A DNA stretch of 33,152 nt from Clostridia bacterium. Its GTDB lineage: Bacteria; Bacillota; Sulfobacillia; SLMV01. The translations under genes and the position numbers were made by a program. Of this stretch, positions 9,146-17,569 are shown in pieces (position 1 is the first letter of the stretch; each line of letters opens with the position of its first letter). The notes beneath the pieces were generated by a model that was not told the DNA's origin, did no database searches, and worked only from the letters and a program-made list of their open reading frames with translations. The stretch covers positions 1 to 33,152 of the forward strand of contig PUNF01000021.1 in NCBI GenBank assembly GCA_003552525.1, in the 5' to 3' direction.

Positions 9146-10522
9146 GTGCTTTTGAGGAGGAAGAGGGCACATAAACGTATAGATAAGCGGGTACAAGGCC
9201 CGATTACTCGTTCTGAGATATTCACTCTTGCCTGGCCGGCGATCCTGGAGATGAGTCTGCACATGCTGGCCTGGGTGGTGGATGTCGCCATGGTCGGCCG
9301 CCTTGGAGCGACCGCGTTGGGCGCGGTTTCCCTGGGCGGCCAAATATTCTTCGCCGTCGCCTTCTTCCTCGGCTCGCTGGGTGTGGGCATGACGGCGTTG
9401 GTCGCCCGTCGCTGGGGAGCCGGCGATACGGAGTCCGCTTCATTGGCGGCCGCCGCGGGGCTCTTCTCCGCGGGCATTCTGGGCGTGGTGGCCGCGATCT
9501 CCTTGTACCTGGTTGCGCCGGGTGTATTTGCACTCTCGGGATTCGGGCGCGAAGCAACCGTTTCGGGCATCAGTTACCTTCGTCTCGCGGCCCCGGCAGC
9601 GATGTTCATGGTGCCCACGGCTGCTGCCAATGGGGTGATGCGGGGTACCGGGGACACCCGCACGCCGCTCCTGGTCACGGTCATCGCCAACGTGATCAAC
9701 ATCATCGGGGACTACGTGTTGATCTTCGGGGTGGGTTTCTTCCCGACAATGGGTGTGGCAGGAGCGGCCCTGGCTTTCACCATCAGCCAGGCCGTCGCCG
9801 CGGGATTCGCCTTCTATGCACTCTCCCTTCGTCGCCGCGTGCACCTGTCCAGGGAGCGAATCCTGCACCCGGATCGGCATACCCTCAACCGACTGCTCCG
9901 CCTCAGCCTCCCGGCAGGGATCTCCGTACTCCTGATGGATTCCGCCCGGACGGTCACGACGTTCATGATCGCCGCCGAGGGTGAGGCCATCCTGGCGGCG
10001 CACCAGGTCGCCATCACCACGGAGGCCCTGTCGTTTATGCCCGGTTATGGGTTCGCCCTCGCCGCAGGGGTCATCACCGGACAAAGTCTGGGCGCGGGAC
10101 AGCTGGAGCGCGCGCGGAAGGGCACGGCCGAGTGTGCCCGGCTGGCGGCAATCGTGATGGGCTCTGTGGGTGCCCTCTTCCTGGTCTTCCCGAGGGAACT
10201 GGTCACGATCTTCTCTTCCGATCCGAGCCTGGTCCCACTGGCCGCGGCGTGTATTCGGATTGCGGCCTTTGTGCAAATCCCAGTGGCGTTGGGCGAAGTG
10301 CTGGCCGGATCTCTACGTGGCGCGGGAGACACGCGGAGCGGCATGATCGTGGCAGCAATGGGGTCATGGGGTATGCGCGTACCGCTCACCTGGTTCATCA
10401 TGCGTTACCTTGGCCTTTCCTTGGTGTACGTGTGGGTTGCCTTGGTGGGGGAATGGTTCATCAGAACCGCAGTACTATTTTATATCTACCGGAAGGAACG
10501 CTGGACCGAACTCGAGGTCTAG
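9146..10522 (+). CDS. MATE family efflux transporter
   Basis: LAWPAILEMSLHMLAWVVDVAMVGRLGATALGAVSLGGQI; ANGVMRGTGDTRTPLLVTVIANVINIIGDYVLIFG; GTG start 9146 preceded by GGAGGTG. Confidence 0.94.
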   Translation: MLLRRKRAHKRIDKRVQGPITRSEIFTLAWPAILEMSLHMLAWVVDVAMVGRLGATALGAVSLGGQIFFAVAFFLGSLGVGMTALVARRWGAGDTESASLAAAAGLFSAGILGVVAAISLYLVAPGVFALSGFGREATVSGISYLRLAAPAAMFMVPTAAANGVMRGTGDTRTPLLVTVIANVINIIGDYVLIFGVGFFPTMGVAGAALAFTISQAVAAGFAFYALSLRRRVHLSRERILHPDRHTLNRLLRLSLPAGISVLLMDSARTVTTFMIAAEGEAILAAHQVAITTEALSFMPGYGFALAAGVITGQSLGAGQLERARKGTAECARLAAIVMGSVGALFLVFPRELVTIFSSDPSLVPLAAACIRIAAFVQIPVALGEVLAGSLRGAGDTRSGMIVAAMGSWGMRVPLTWFIMRYLGLSLVYVWVALVGEWFIRTAVLFYIYRKERWTELEV

Positions 10523-10544
10523 GCCGAGACCGCTCGTCACGACC

Positions 10545-10580
10545 AAAAGTGCCCGCCGGATCGGTGGGCACTTTCGTCTT
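10545..10580 (+). terminator. Intrinsic terminator after the MATE gene
   Basis: AAAGTGCCC (10546-10554) / GGGCACTTT (10566-10574) followed by CGTCTTTCTC. Confidence 0.8.
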
Positions 10581-10664
10581 TCTCCCGTTATGGTAGGCTT
10601 GAATAGAATCGCATGGTCCAGCGGGATTGATCGCACGATCGCTGCAGCGGTGAGGAGCACAGAC

Positions 10665-11312
10665 GTGTCACACACTGGCGATACACGAAGCATGGGCGCC
10701 ATTATCCTGGCGGGAGGACACGGTCGTCGCCTCGGCCGGCGCGACAAGGCCTTCGTACGGCTGAATGGCCGTCCCCTCATCGAGCACGTGCTGGCGCGGA
10801 TCGCGCCCAGCGTATCCGATATCATCATCGTATCGAATAATCCCGAGCGCTTCCGCAATTATGGGTTCCCCTCCGTGGCCGATCGCATCCCAAACGCGGG
10901 TCCGCTGGGCGGAATCCACACCGGGCTCTACCACGCATCGTGCGATAAGAACCTGGTCGTGGGATGCGATATGCCATTTCTGCAGCGTGCATTGCTCGAA
11001 TACTTGGATAGCCATATCGGCGAGCACCAAGTCCTCATCCCGCGAACGGGCAACCTGATCGAGCCCCTGTGCGCGGTTTACCGTCGCAGCTGCGCTCCGA
11101 TCATCGCCCAATTTCTGGCCTCGGGGGGACGGAAGATCGGCGATTTTCTCGGGCGGGTGGACTGCGCTTACGTGGATGAGGCCCGCCTCCGAACCCTTGA
11201 TCCCTCGCTGAAGTCGTTCTTCAATATCAACCACCACAGGGATCTGGACCGCGCGGAGGAGGTGCTGGCCATTGCCCAACAGAACGCGATCGGTCCGAAT
11301 TCGCAGGCTTGA
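10665..11312 (+). CDS. mobA: Molybdenum cofactor guanylyltransferase
   Basis: GAIILAGGHGRRLGRRDKAFVRLNGRPLIEHVL; PNAGPLGGIHTGL; VVGCDMPF; FFNINHHRDLDRAEEV; GTG start 10665 after GAGGAG. Confidence 0.92.
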   Translation: MSHTGDTRSMGAIILAGGHGRRLGRRDKAFVRLNGRPLIEHVLARIAPSVSDIIIVSNNPERFRNYGFPSVADRIPNAGPLGGIHTGLYHASCDKNLVVGCDMPFLQRALLEYLDSHIGEHQVLIPRTGNLIEPLCAVYRRSCAPIIAQFLASGGRKIGDFLGRVDCAYVDEARLRTLDPSLKSFFNINHHRDLDRAEEVLAIAQQNAIGPNSQA

Positions 11313-11994
11313 TGATGGCCGGGCTGAAACCACCGACGACCAGGTGCCAGCAGAGCATACCCTGCGGATCTACCTGGACGATACATTCATCATTGCGCTT
11401 TCGTGTTCCGACTCCGCACTGGAGGCGCTGGCCGTGGGCCACCTGCGAAGCGCCGACCATATTTCCCCGGACGCAACCGTCCGCGTTTTCCTCGACCCCG
11501 GAGAAGATACAACCGTAGCATCCGTTGTCCATACGGCCCAGGACACCCACGCAGCCGGATCACCTCCCGCACCCGTGCGCTCGACCACGCTGTACGCCGA
11601 TACGATCTACGAAAACATGAAGCGCTTGACGCGAGATTCCTCGCTATTTCACGCTACGGGAGCGGCGCATTGCACGGGGTTTTTCCGTGGCACGAAGGCC
11701 CACATCATCCATGACGACATCGCCCGGCACAACACGGTGGACCGCGTAATCGGCCAGGCTCATCTCGAACGAATTGACCTTTCCGCGGGCATGGTGGGCA
11801 CGACCGGGAGGGTATCCTCGGAGATCGCAGCCCGGTGCGCGGCGGCCGGCGTAACCGTACTGGTATCGCGGGGCGCACCCACGCACCTGGCCGTACAAAT
11901 CGCCCGTAGGGAGAACATGACGTTACTGGGATTTGCCCGCGGGCGCCGCTTCAACTGTTACACCCATTGCCATCGCATCCAGTCCCACCCCTGA
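11272..11994 (+). CDS. fdhD: FdhD-like formate dehydrogenase accessory protein (TTG start, overlaps mobA)
   Basis: EHTLRIYLDD, ALEALAVGHL, FHATGAAHCTGFF, HDDIARHNTVDRVIGQA, VSRGAPTHLAVQIARRENMTLLGFARGRRFNCYTH. Confidence 0.88.
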   Translation: MPNRTRSVRIRRLDDGRAETTDDQVPAEHTLRIYLDDTFIIALSCSDSALEALAVGHLRSADHISPDATVRVFLDPGEDTTVASVVHTAQDTHAAGSPPAPVRSTTLYADTIYENMKRLTRDSSLFHATGAAHCTGFFRGTKAHIIHDDIARHNTVDRVIGQAHLERIDLSAGMVGTTGRVSSEIAARCAAAGVTVLVSRGAPTHLAVQIARRENMTLLGFARGRRFNCYTHCHRIQSHP

Positions 11995-12045
11995 TCCGAA
12001 GCTTCTGCCCCTGGATCTCGCTTCCGATCAAGCCCGTGGACAAAG

Positions 12046-12086
12046 CGCGGGGCGGGAACCCCGTACTCCGCGATCCCCGCCCCGCG
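12046..12086. terminator. Bidirectional terminator hairpin between convergent fdhD and the fusion FDH gene
   Basis: CGCGGGGCGGG (12046-12056) / CCCGCCCCGCG (12076-12086), 11-bp perfect stem. Confidence 0.6.
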
Positions 12087-12112
12087 ATCCTATTGGCATT
12101 ATATCCGATGGG

Positions 12113-15100
12113 TCAGGAGGCGGCCGGTTCAACCCGCACGGCACAGACCTTGTACTCGGGAATCTTCGCCGCCGGATCCAGCTCCGGGTTGGTCAACACG
12201 TTGGCATTCGCCTCGACGAAATGGAAGGTCATGAAGATGGTGCCCTCCGGAACCTCCCGTGTCACCCGGGCCTCCGCCTCGACCTCACCCCGTCGCGAGC
12301 TGACGCGCATCCATGCTCCATCCGCTATGCCGTACCGGGTGGCATCCACCGGATGAATGCGCACGCGTTCGGCATCCTGCATCCGCTCAAGCCCCTCCAC
12401 GCGCCGTGTCATCGTGCCGGTATGGAAATGCCGCAGTGTACGACCGGTCGTCAGCACGAGCGGGTAATCCCCATCGGGTAGTTCGCGGCTGGGCTCGTAT
12501 TCAACCGCGCTGAAACGGGCCCGCCCGTCCTCGCGGGAGAACTGCTCACGATACAGGATCTCCGTACCGGAGTGCTCGGGGTCCGGACAGGGCCACGCAA
12601 GCCCTTCGTGTTCAATCCGCTCATAGTTGATGCCGGCCCAGCTCGGCACGAGCGATGCGATCTCCTCCATCACTTCCTCGGGGCCTTCCCAATCGAACCC
12701 AAAAGCCTCGAGCTTGCGCGCCAGGGCGCAGATGATATCTAGATCCGTACGGGCGTCACCGGGGGCATCCAGGGCCCGGCGCACCCTCTGCACGCGTCGC
12801 TCGGTATTCACAAAGGTACCGTCCTTCTCGGCGAATGAGGCGGCGGGCAATACCAGGTCTGCCAGCTCGGCGGTCTCGTTTAGGAAGATGTCCTGCACGA
12901 TGAGAAAGTCCAGCGACTCCAGGGCTCTCCGGGTACGGTTTACATCGGCCTCGGACATGAGCGGGTTTTCTCCCACGATGTACAGTGCACGGAGATCCTC
13001 CCGCTCCGCCGCCTTGATCATCTCGGTCATGGTAAGGCCCGGCGTCTCCGGCAGATCGGTGTCATAGGCCCGTTCGAAACCTGCCCGGTCACCCTCCAGG
13101 GACTGATAGCCCGGTAGGACGTTCGGCAGCACCGCCATGTCGCAGGCGCCCTGGACGTTATTTTGACCCCGCAGGGGATTTACGCCCGTGCCCGGCCGGC
13201 CCATGTTCCCGGTGAGCAATGCCAGGTTCGCAATGCTCATCACATTCTCGGTACCGTGGCTATGCTGGGTGATTCCCATCGCATAAAGGATGGCCGATGC
13301 ATCGGCAGCGGCAAAGGCGCGCGCCGCCGCGGCGATATCTTCCCGGGAAACGCCGGTAATCTCTTCTACCCGGTCGAGATCGACGCTTTCGAGTACGGGC
13401 ACGAAATCGTCGAACTCCGCGCATCGTTCGGCGATGAACGCGTGGTCGTGCAGATTCTCATCCATGATAACCTTCGCCATACCCGATAGCAGGGCTACAT
13501 CCGTTCCAGGACGATGGCGCAGCCACAGGTCCGCGTAGCGGCAAAGGTCGATCCACATCGGATTGGCCACGATGAGGGTTGTACCCGAGGCCACGGCCTG
13601 CTTGACCCGGTATCCCATGACCGGATGCGACTCGGTCGTATTGGACCCAATGGAAAGGATACAGTCGGCATTCAACACGTCATTGATCGAGTTGCTCATC
13701 GCGCCGCTGCCGAAGGCGGCATTCAGGCCACTAACCGAGGGCGCATGACAAAGGCGGGCGCAGTGATCGATATTGTTGGTGCCGAGGACGGCACGTGTGA
13801 GCTTCTGAAGCGCATACATCTCCTCCGTCGTGCACTTGGCGGAGCCGAACACCCCCACCTCGTCGCGGTCGGCGTATTCGCGCAGCTTGTCCGCGGCGAT
13901 AGATAGGGCCTCGTCCCAGGAGATCTCTTCGAAGCGGCCATCCCGGCGAATCAGCGGACGGGTGAGGCGGTCCGGATGCGTCACGAAATCAAATCCGAAG
14001 CGACCCTTGACGCACAGCTGGCCACGGTTGACCGGATGGTCCTCCTCGGCGCGGACATCGACGATCTCCCCCGCCCTGGTACCCAGTAGCAGACCACAAC
14101 CCACGCCACAATACGGGCATGTCGTGCGGGTGTACGCCGCGGCGACGGTGCGGGTGCGGGCGACGAGGGCACCCGTGGGGCAGGCGGTCACGCACAGGCC
14201 ACATGACTCACACATGGTTTCCTCGAGCCGCTGTGCGTCTCCGGTGAGCCCGACCCTGTCGGTAACTGCCAGGGCGGAAACCCCTACCACATCGGCGCAC
14301 ACCCGTACACACTGCCCGCAGGCGATGCAGCGGTTCGGGTCATGTTCAATGAAAGGATGATCGGTGCGGGTCGGGCGATAGTGCCGCACGATGGGCACGT
14401 CGCGATCGGAGAGTTCGTAGCACTCGGCCAGGTTCCTCAGCGTGCAGTCATCCGCCGCCTTACATCCACATTCGAGGCATCTTGAAGCCTCACACGAAGC
14501 ATCTTCGGCCTCCAACCCACGATTGACCTCGTCAAAATGCTTCTTCCGGGTGCCCGGGGCAATTTTGCGCTCGGATGCGCGCTCTCGGGAAGGGACGTCC
14601 TCGAATTCTTCGGGCACCAGTGTTTCGATATCCCCGCGACGAATATTGAATGTCATCGAGGGCTCGGGGGCTGTCTCGGGGGAAAGCCGTCGATCAATCG
14701 CATCGGCGGCATGGAGCCCATCACCGATGGCCTCCACCACGGTCGCGGCACCACGCACCGCGTCACCACCCGCGAAGACGTCGGGCAGTGCGGTTGCAAA
14801 GCTTCGTTCGGCCACCTCGATGCGACCGGAAGCGCCGATCGTCTCTTGCTCCTGTGGTTGCAGGCAGGACAGGTCGGGATTCTGCCCGATCGCCATGATC
14901 ACGGCGTCGACGTCGAGGTGAATCATGGCGCCTTCGATGGGCACGGGCCGGGGCCTACCACTGGCGTCGGGCTCTCCGAGCTCCATCTGCTGGGCCTCGA
15001 GTGTTTGCACCCGCTCCTCGCCGCGACAGGCGACAGGGGACGCGAGAAAGTAGAACGCGATGCCCTCATCCCGCGCGTCCTCGATTTCTTCCTCTTCGGC

Positions 15101-16183
15101 AGGCATTTCATCCTCCGTGCGACGATAGACGATCGAGACCTCTTCGGCGCCGGTACGAAGGGCTGTACGGGCCGCGTCGAAGGCGGTATTGCCTCCACCG
15201 ATGACCGCAACCTTTCGGCCAAGGGAGACATCCTCACCCGAGTTGACGCGGTCGAGGAAATCGAGACCGGACCATACGCCGGGTAAATCCGCCCCGGGGA
15301 AGTCCAGCATGATCCCCTTGGAAGCGCCCACTGACACAAAGACGGCGTCATGGTTCGCGCGCAGGGAGTCGAGCGTCAGGTCTTCGCCGAGGAGCTGGTT
15401 CTGATGCAACGCGACGCCGTGTTCCTTGATGTAGTTAATATCGTGGTCGAGGTCTTCCCGGGGGAGCCGATAGGCGGGAATGCCGTACCGAAGCATTCCA
15501 CCCGGTTCGGGGCCTGCATCGTACACCTGCACTTCGTATCCACGTCGGGCCAGGTGATAGGCCGCCGTCAATCCGGCCGGCCCCGCACCTACAACTGCCA
15601 CGCTCTTCCCGTTGGGCACCCCGGGCCTGGGGGGGAGAGGGTGCGACCGCTCAATGTCGGCGGCGTATCGCTTCAACGCCCGGATGGCCACCGGATCCTC
15701 CATGGCCTGGCGCCGGCATGCCTCCTCGCAGGGGTGGGTGCATACGCGGCCGCACACGGCGGGGAAAGGGTTGGTATCGCGGATAAGATCGATAGCGGCC
15801 CGGGGTTTTCCCTGGCGAATGAGCTGAATGTATCCCTGCACGTCGATGTCGGAGGGACAGTCCACCGAGCAAGGGGCCACGCAATCCGCGTAATGCTCGG
15901 TCAGGTAATCATGGATATATCCTTGGCGCGCCTTGCGCACCGCTTCCGTCTCCGTCTCGATTTCCATGCCATGCCACACGCGCGTATGGCATGCGGGTAG
16001 GACACCGACCTCTACCACCGACACCACACAAACCATGCAGTGGGTGGCCGGACCGACCCATTCGGAGTGGCACATGGTCGGGATCTCAACTCCAGCCTCC
16101 CTTGCTGCCTCCAGCACGGTGGTCCCTGACCGTACCACGACCTCCCGACCGTCGATTGTTACCGTAAGTGCTATGATGATCAT
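12113..16183 (-). CDS. Multidomain formate dehydrogenase: N-terminal 2Fe-2S + GltD/NfnB-like FAD/NAD(P)H domain + 2x[4Fe-4S] ferredoxin + FdhA molybdopterin domain (Cys active site)
   Basis: TMCHSEWVGPATHCMVC; GltD-like CGRVCTHPCEEACRR, GKSVAVVGAGPAGLTAAYHLARRGYEVQVYDAGPEPGGMLRYGIPAYRLP; CIACGQCVRVCADV/CESCGLCVTACPTGAL; TTCPYCGVGCGLLLG; NNIDHCARLCHAPSVSGL. Start ATG 16183 with RBS GGAGGAG. Confidence 0.92.
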   Translation of the reverse strand: MIIIALTVTIDGREVVVRSGTTVLEAAREAGVEIPTMCHSEWVGPATHCMVCVVSVVEVGVLPACHTRVWHGMEIETETEAVRKARQGYIHDYLTEHYADCVAPCSVDCPSDIDVQGYIQLIRQGKPRAAIDLIRDTNPFPAVCGRVCTHPCEEACRRQAMEDPVAIRALKRYAADIERSHPLPPRPGVPNGKSVAVVGAGPAGLTAAYHLARRGYEVQVYDAGPEPGGMLRYGIPAYRLPREDLDHDINYIKEHGVALHQNQLLGEDLTLDSLRANHDAVFVSVGASKGIMLDFPGADLPGVWSGLDFLDRVNSGEDVSLGRKVAVIGGGNTAFDAARTALRTGAEEVSIVYRRTEDEMPAEEEEIEDARDEGIAFYFLASPVACRGEERVQTLEAQQMELGEPDASGRPRPVPIEGAMIHLDVDAVIMAIGQNPDLSCLQPQEQETIGASGRIEVAERSFATALPDVFAGGDAVRGAATVVEAIGDGLHAADAIDRRLSPETAPEPSMTFNIRRGDIETLVPEEFEDVPSRERASERKIAPGTRKKHFDEVNRGLEAEDASCEASRCLECGCKAADDCTLRNLAECYELSDRDVPIVRHYRPTRTDHPFIEHDPNRCIACGQCVRVCADVVGVSALAVTDRVGLTGDAQRLEETMCESCGLCVTACPTGALVARTRTVAAAYTRTTCPYCGVGCGLLLGTRAGEIVDVRAEEDHPVNRGQLCVKGRFGFDFVTHPDRLTRPLIRRDGRFEEISWDEALSIAADKLREYADRDEVGVFGSAKCTTEEMYALQKLTRAVLGTNNIDHCARLCHAPSVSGLNAAFGSGAMSNSINDVLNADCILSIGSNTTESHPVMGYRVKQAVASGTTLIVANPMWIDLCRYADLWLRHRPGTDVALLSGMAKVIMDENLHDHAFIAERCAEFDDFVPVLESVDLDRVEEITGVSREDIAAAARAFAAADASAILYAMGITQHSHGTENVMSIANLALLTGNMGRPGTGVNPLRGQNNVQGACDMAVLPNVLPGYQSLEGDRAGFERAYDTDLPETPGLTMTEMIKAAEREDLRALYIVGENPLMSEADVNRTRRALESLDFLIVQDIFLNETAELADLVLPAASFAEKDGTFVNTERRVQRVRRALDAPGDARTDLDIICALARKLEAFGFDWEGPEEVMEEIASLVPSWAGINYERIEHEGLAWPCPDPEHSGTEILYREQFSREDGRARFSAVEYEPSRELPDGDYPLVLTTGRTLRHFHTGTMTRRVEGLERMQDAERVRIHPVDATRYGIADGAWMRVSSRRGEVEAEARVTREVPEGTIFMTFHFVEANANVLTNPELDPAAKIPEYKVCAVRVEPAAS

Positions 16184-16572
16184 TCTCCTCCTATCCCAAA
16201 CTGAGAATGTCTCGATGCGTTTTCCCTGTATATGCCTATAATACACGTCTCCCGAATGCAAGACGAGGAAGTGACCCGTCACCGAGTGCCCAGATGTGGC
16301 GTGCAACCGCCCAGGTTGTTCAGCACCGGGCTCCCGGCTAAGCGCGACGCATTCTGGGCGGTGGTTCGGGTTATGTCGAAAGGGCTCACACACGGCGGAT
16401 CCCACGTCTTGGTTCATGTGGAATCACCGCGAGGGACTGGAATTTGCCCCTTGTGAAAATGGTATCATAGGATCGAATGTGCAGCGTATCGGGTTGTCCA
16501 AGCGGGAAGTGCGTTGCCAATCGCGAATAGTAATGTGCTCGCCCATGCTCGTCTGCATGGTGTCGTGCTGAC

Positions 16573-17547
16573 ATGGGTTTTCCCGGCACCGCGAGATTTG
16601 ACATCGTGGGAACCGGTCGAGCATACGCCCACAGGGAGGGAAGGGATTTCTTGAAGATCTTTCCAAATGTCGGATCGGAACTGGCGTTTTGTCGCGATAT
16701 GTATCCCGGGTTCTCCGAGATTGCCGAGGACATAGAGGATATCGTTCGTGCGTTGGCCTCCGATGCAGCCCGACTGCAGGATGATGTGCCCATTCCGGAT
16801 GACACATCGTTCGATCAGGACGAAGCCGACGAGCGATTTCGGCTCGGCAAACCCCTTTGCCCCCGGGTTCGCGTGCCTCGAGCCGTCTGGGAGTCCCTCG
16901 TGACCACGGCTGCAAAGGGATTCTCTCGGATGTATCCCGACCAGGGCGAGGCGCTTACTTCCCTGGCGGAGGCCATGGTCCGAAGGGCCATGGACGACGG
17001 AGAGGAATCTTTCGCGCTGACCGACGAGAAGATCGATGCCCTGCTGTCGGTAACCCCCGAAAGTGACGCGATCGGCCCCGATGTGACGACCCTGTTCGTT
17101 ACACTGGCATTGGCCACCGCGTATCGCATGCATCTGCATCCTGACCTACACCGCCTGGATACCGCGAAATGGGGCGAGGCACACTGTCCCATCTGCGGCC
17201 AGGGTGCACACTACGGGATGTTGGACCCCGATGGTGTACGCCTGTTGGAATGCTGGTTGTGCGCCGCGCGTTGGTCTTTCCCGCGGCTTTGTTGTCCGCA
17301 TTGTGGCCTGAAGGATCACGAAGCGCTCGGGTATTTCACCATCGAATCCCTGGAGATGTGTCCCGTCTATTTCTGCAGCCACTGTTCGAAGTACATCAAG
17401 ATGTTCGATCTACGCGAGTACGAAACGGAAGCGTCCAACCTCATGCTGCACAATTTGGCTACTCTCTCCTGTGATCTGGTCGCCTCCAGCGAGGGATTCG
17501 CCAGTACCAGCAAACTCTGTTGGACATCGATGGAAGAAGAGCAATAG
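16573..17547 (+). CDS. fdhE: Formate dehydrogenase accessory protein FdhE-like (alternative TTG start at 16651 with a better RBS)
   Basis: CPICGQGAHYGMLDPDGVRLLECWLCAARWSFPRLCCPHCG; CSHCSKYIKMFDLREYE (rubredoxin-like CxxC knuckles). Confidence 0.85.
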   Translation: MGFPGTARFDIVGTGRAYAHREGRDFLKIFPNVGSELAFCRDMYPGFSEIAEDIEDIVRALASDAARLQDDVPIPDDTSFDQDEADERFRLGKPLCPRVRVPRAVWESLVTTAAKGFSRMYPDQGEALTSLAEAMVRRAMDDGEESFALTDEKIDALLSVTPESDAIGPDVTTLFVTLALATAYRMHLHPDLHRLDTAKWGEAHCPICGQGAHYGMLDPDGVRLLECWLCAARWSFPRLCCPHCGLKDHEALGYFTIESLEMCPVYFCSHCSKYIKMFDLREYETEASNLMLHNLATLSCDLVASSEGFASTSKLCWTSMEEEQ

Positions 17548-17569
17548 TCGACCTGGGGGAGGATCTTCA

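Noticed and set aside
9440-10276. 278-aa minus-strand ORF inside the MATE gene
   Set aside because: Charged, repetitive shadow translation with no domain signature.
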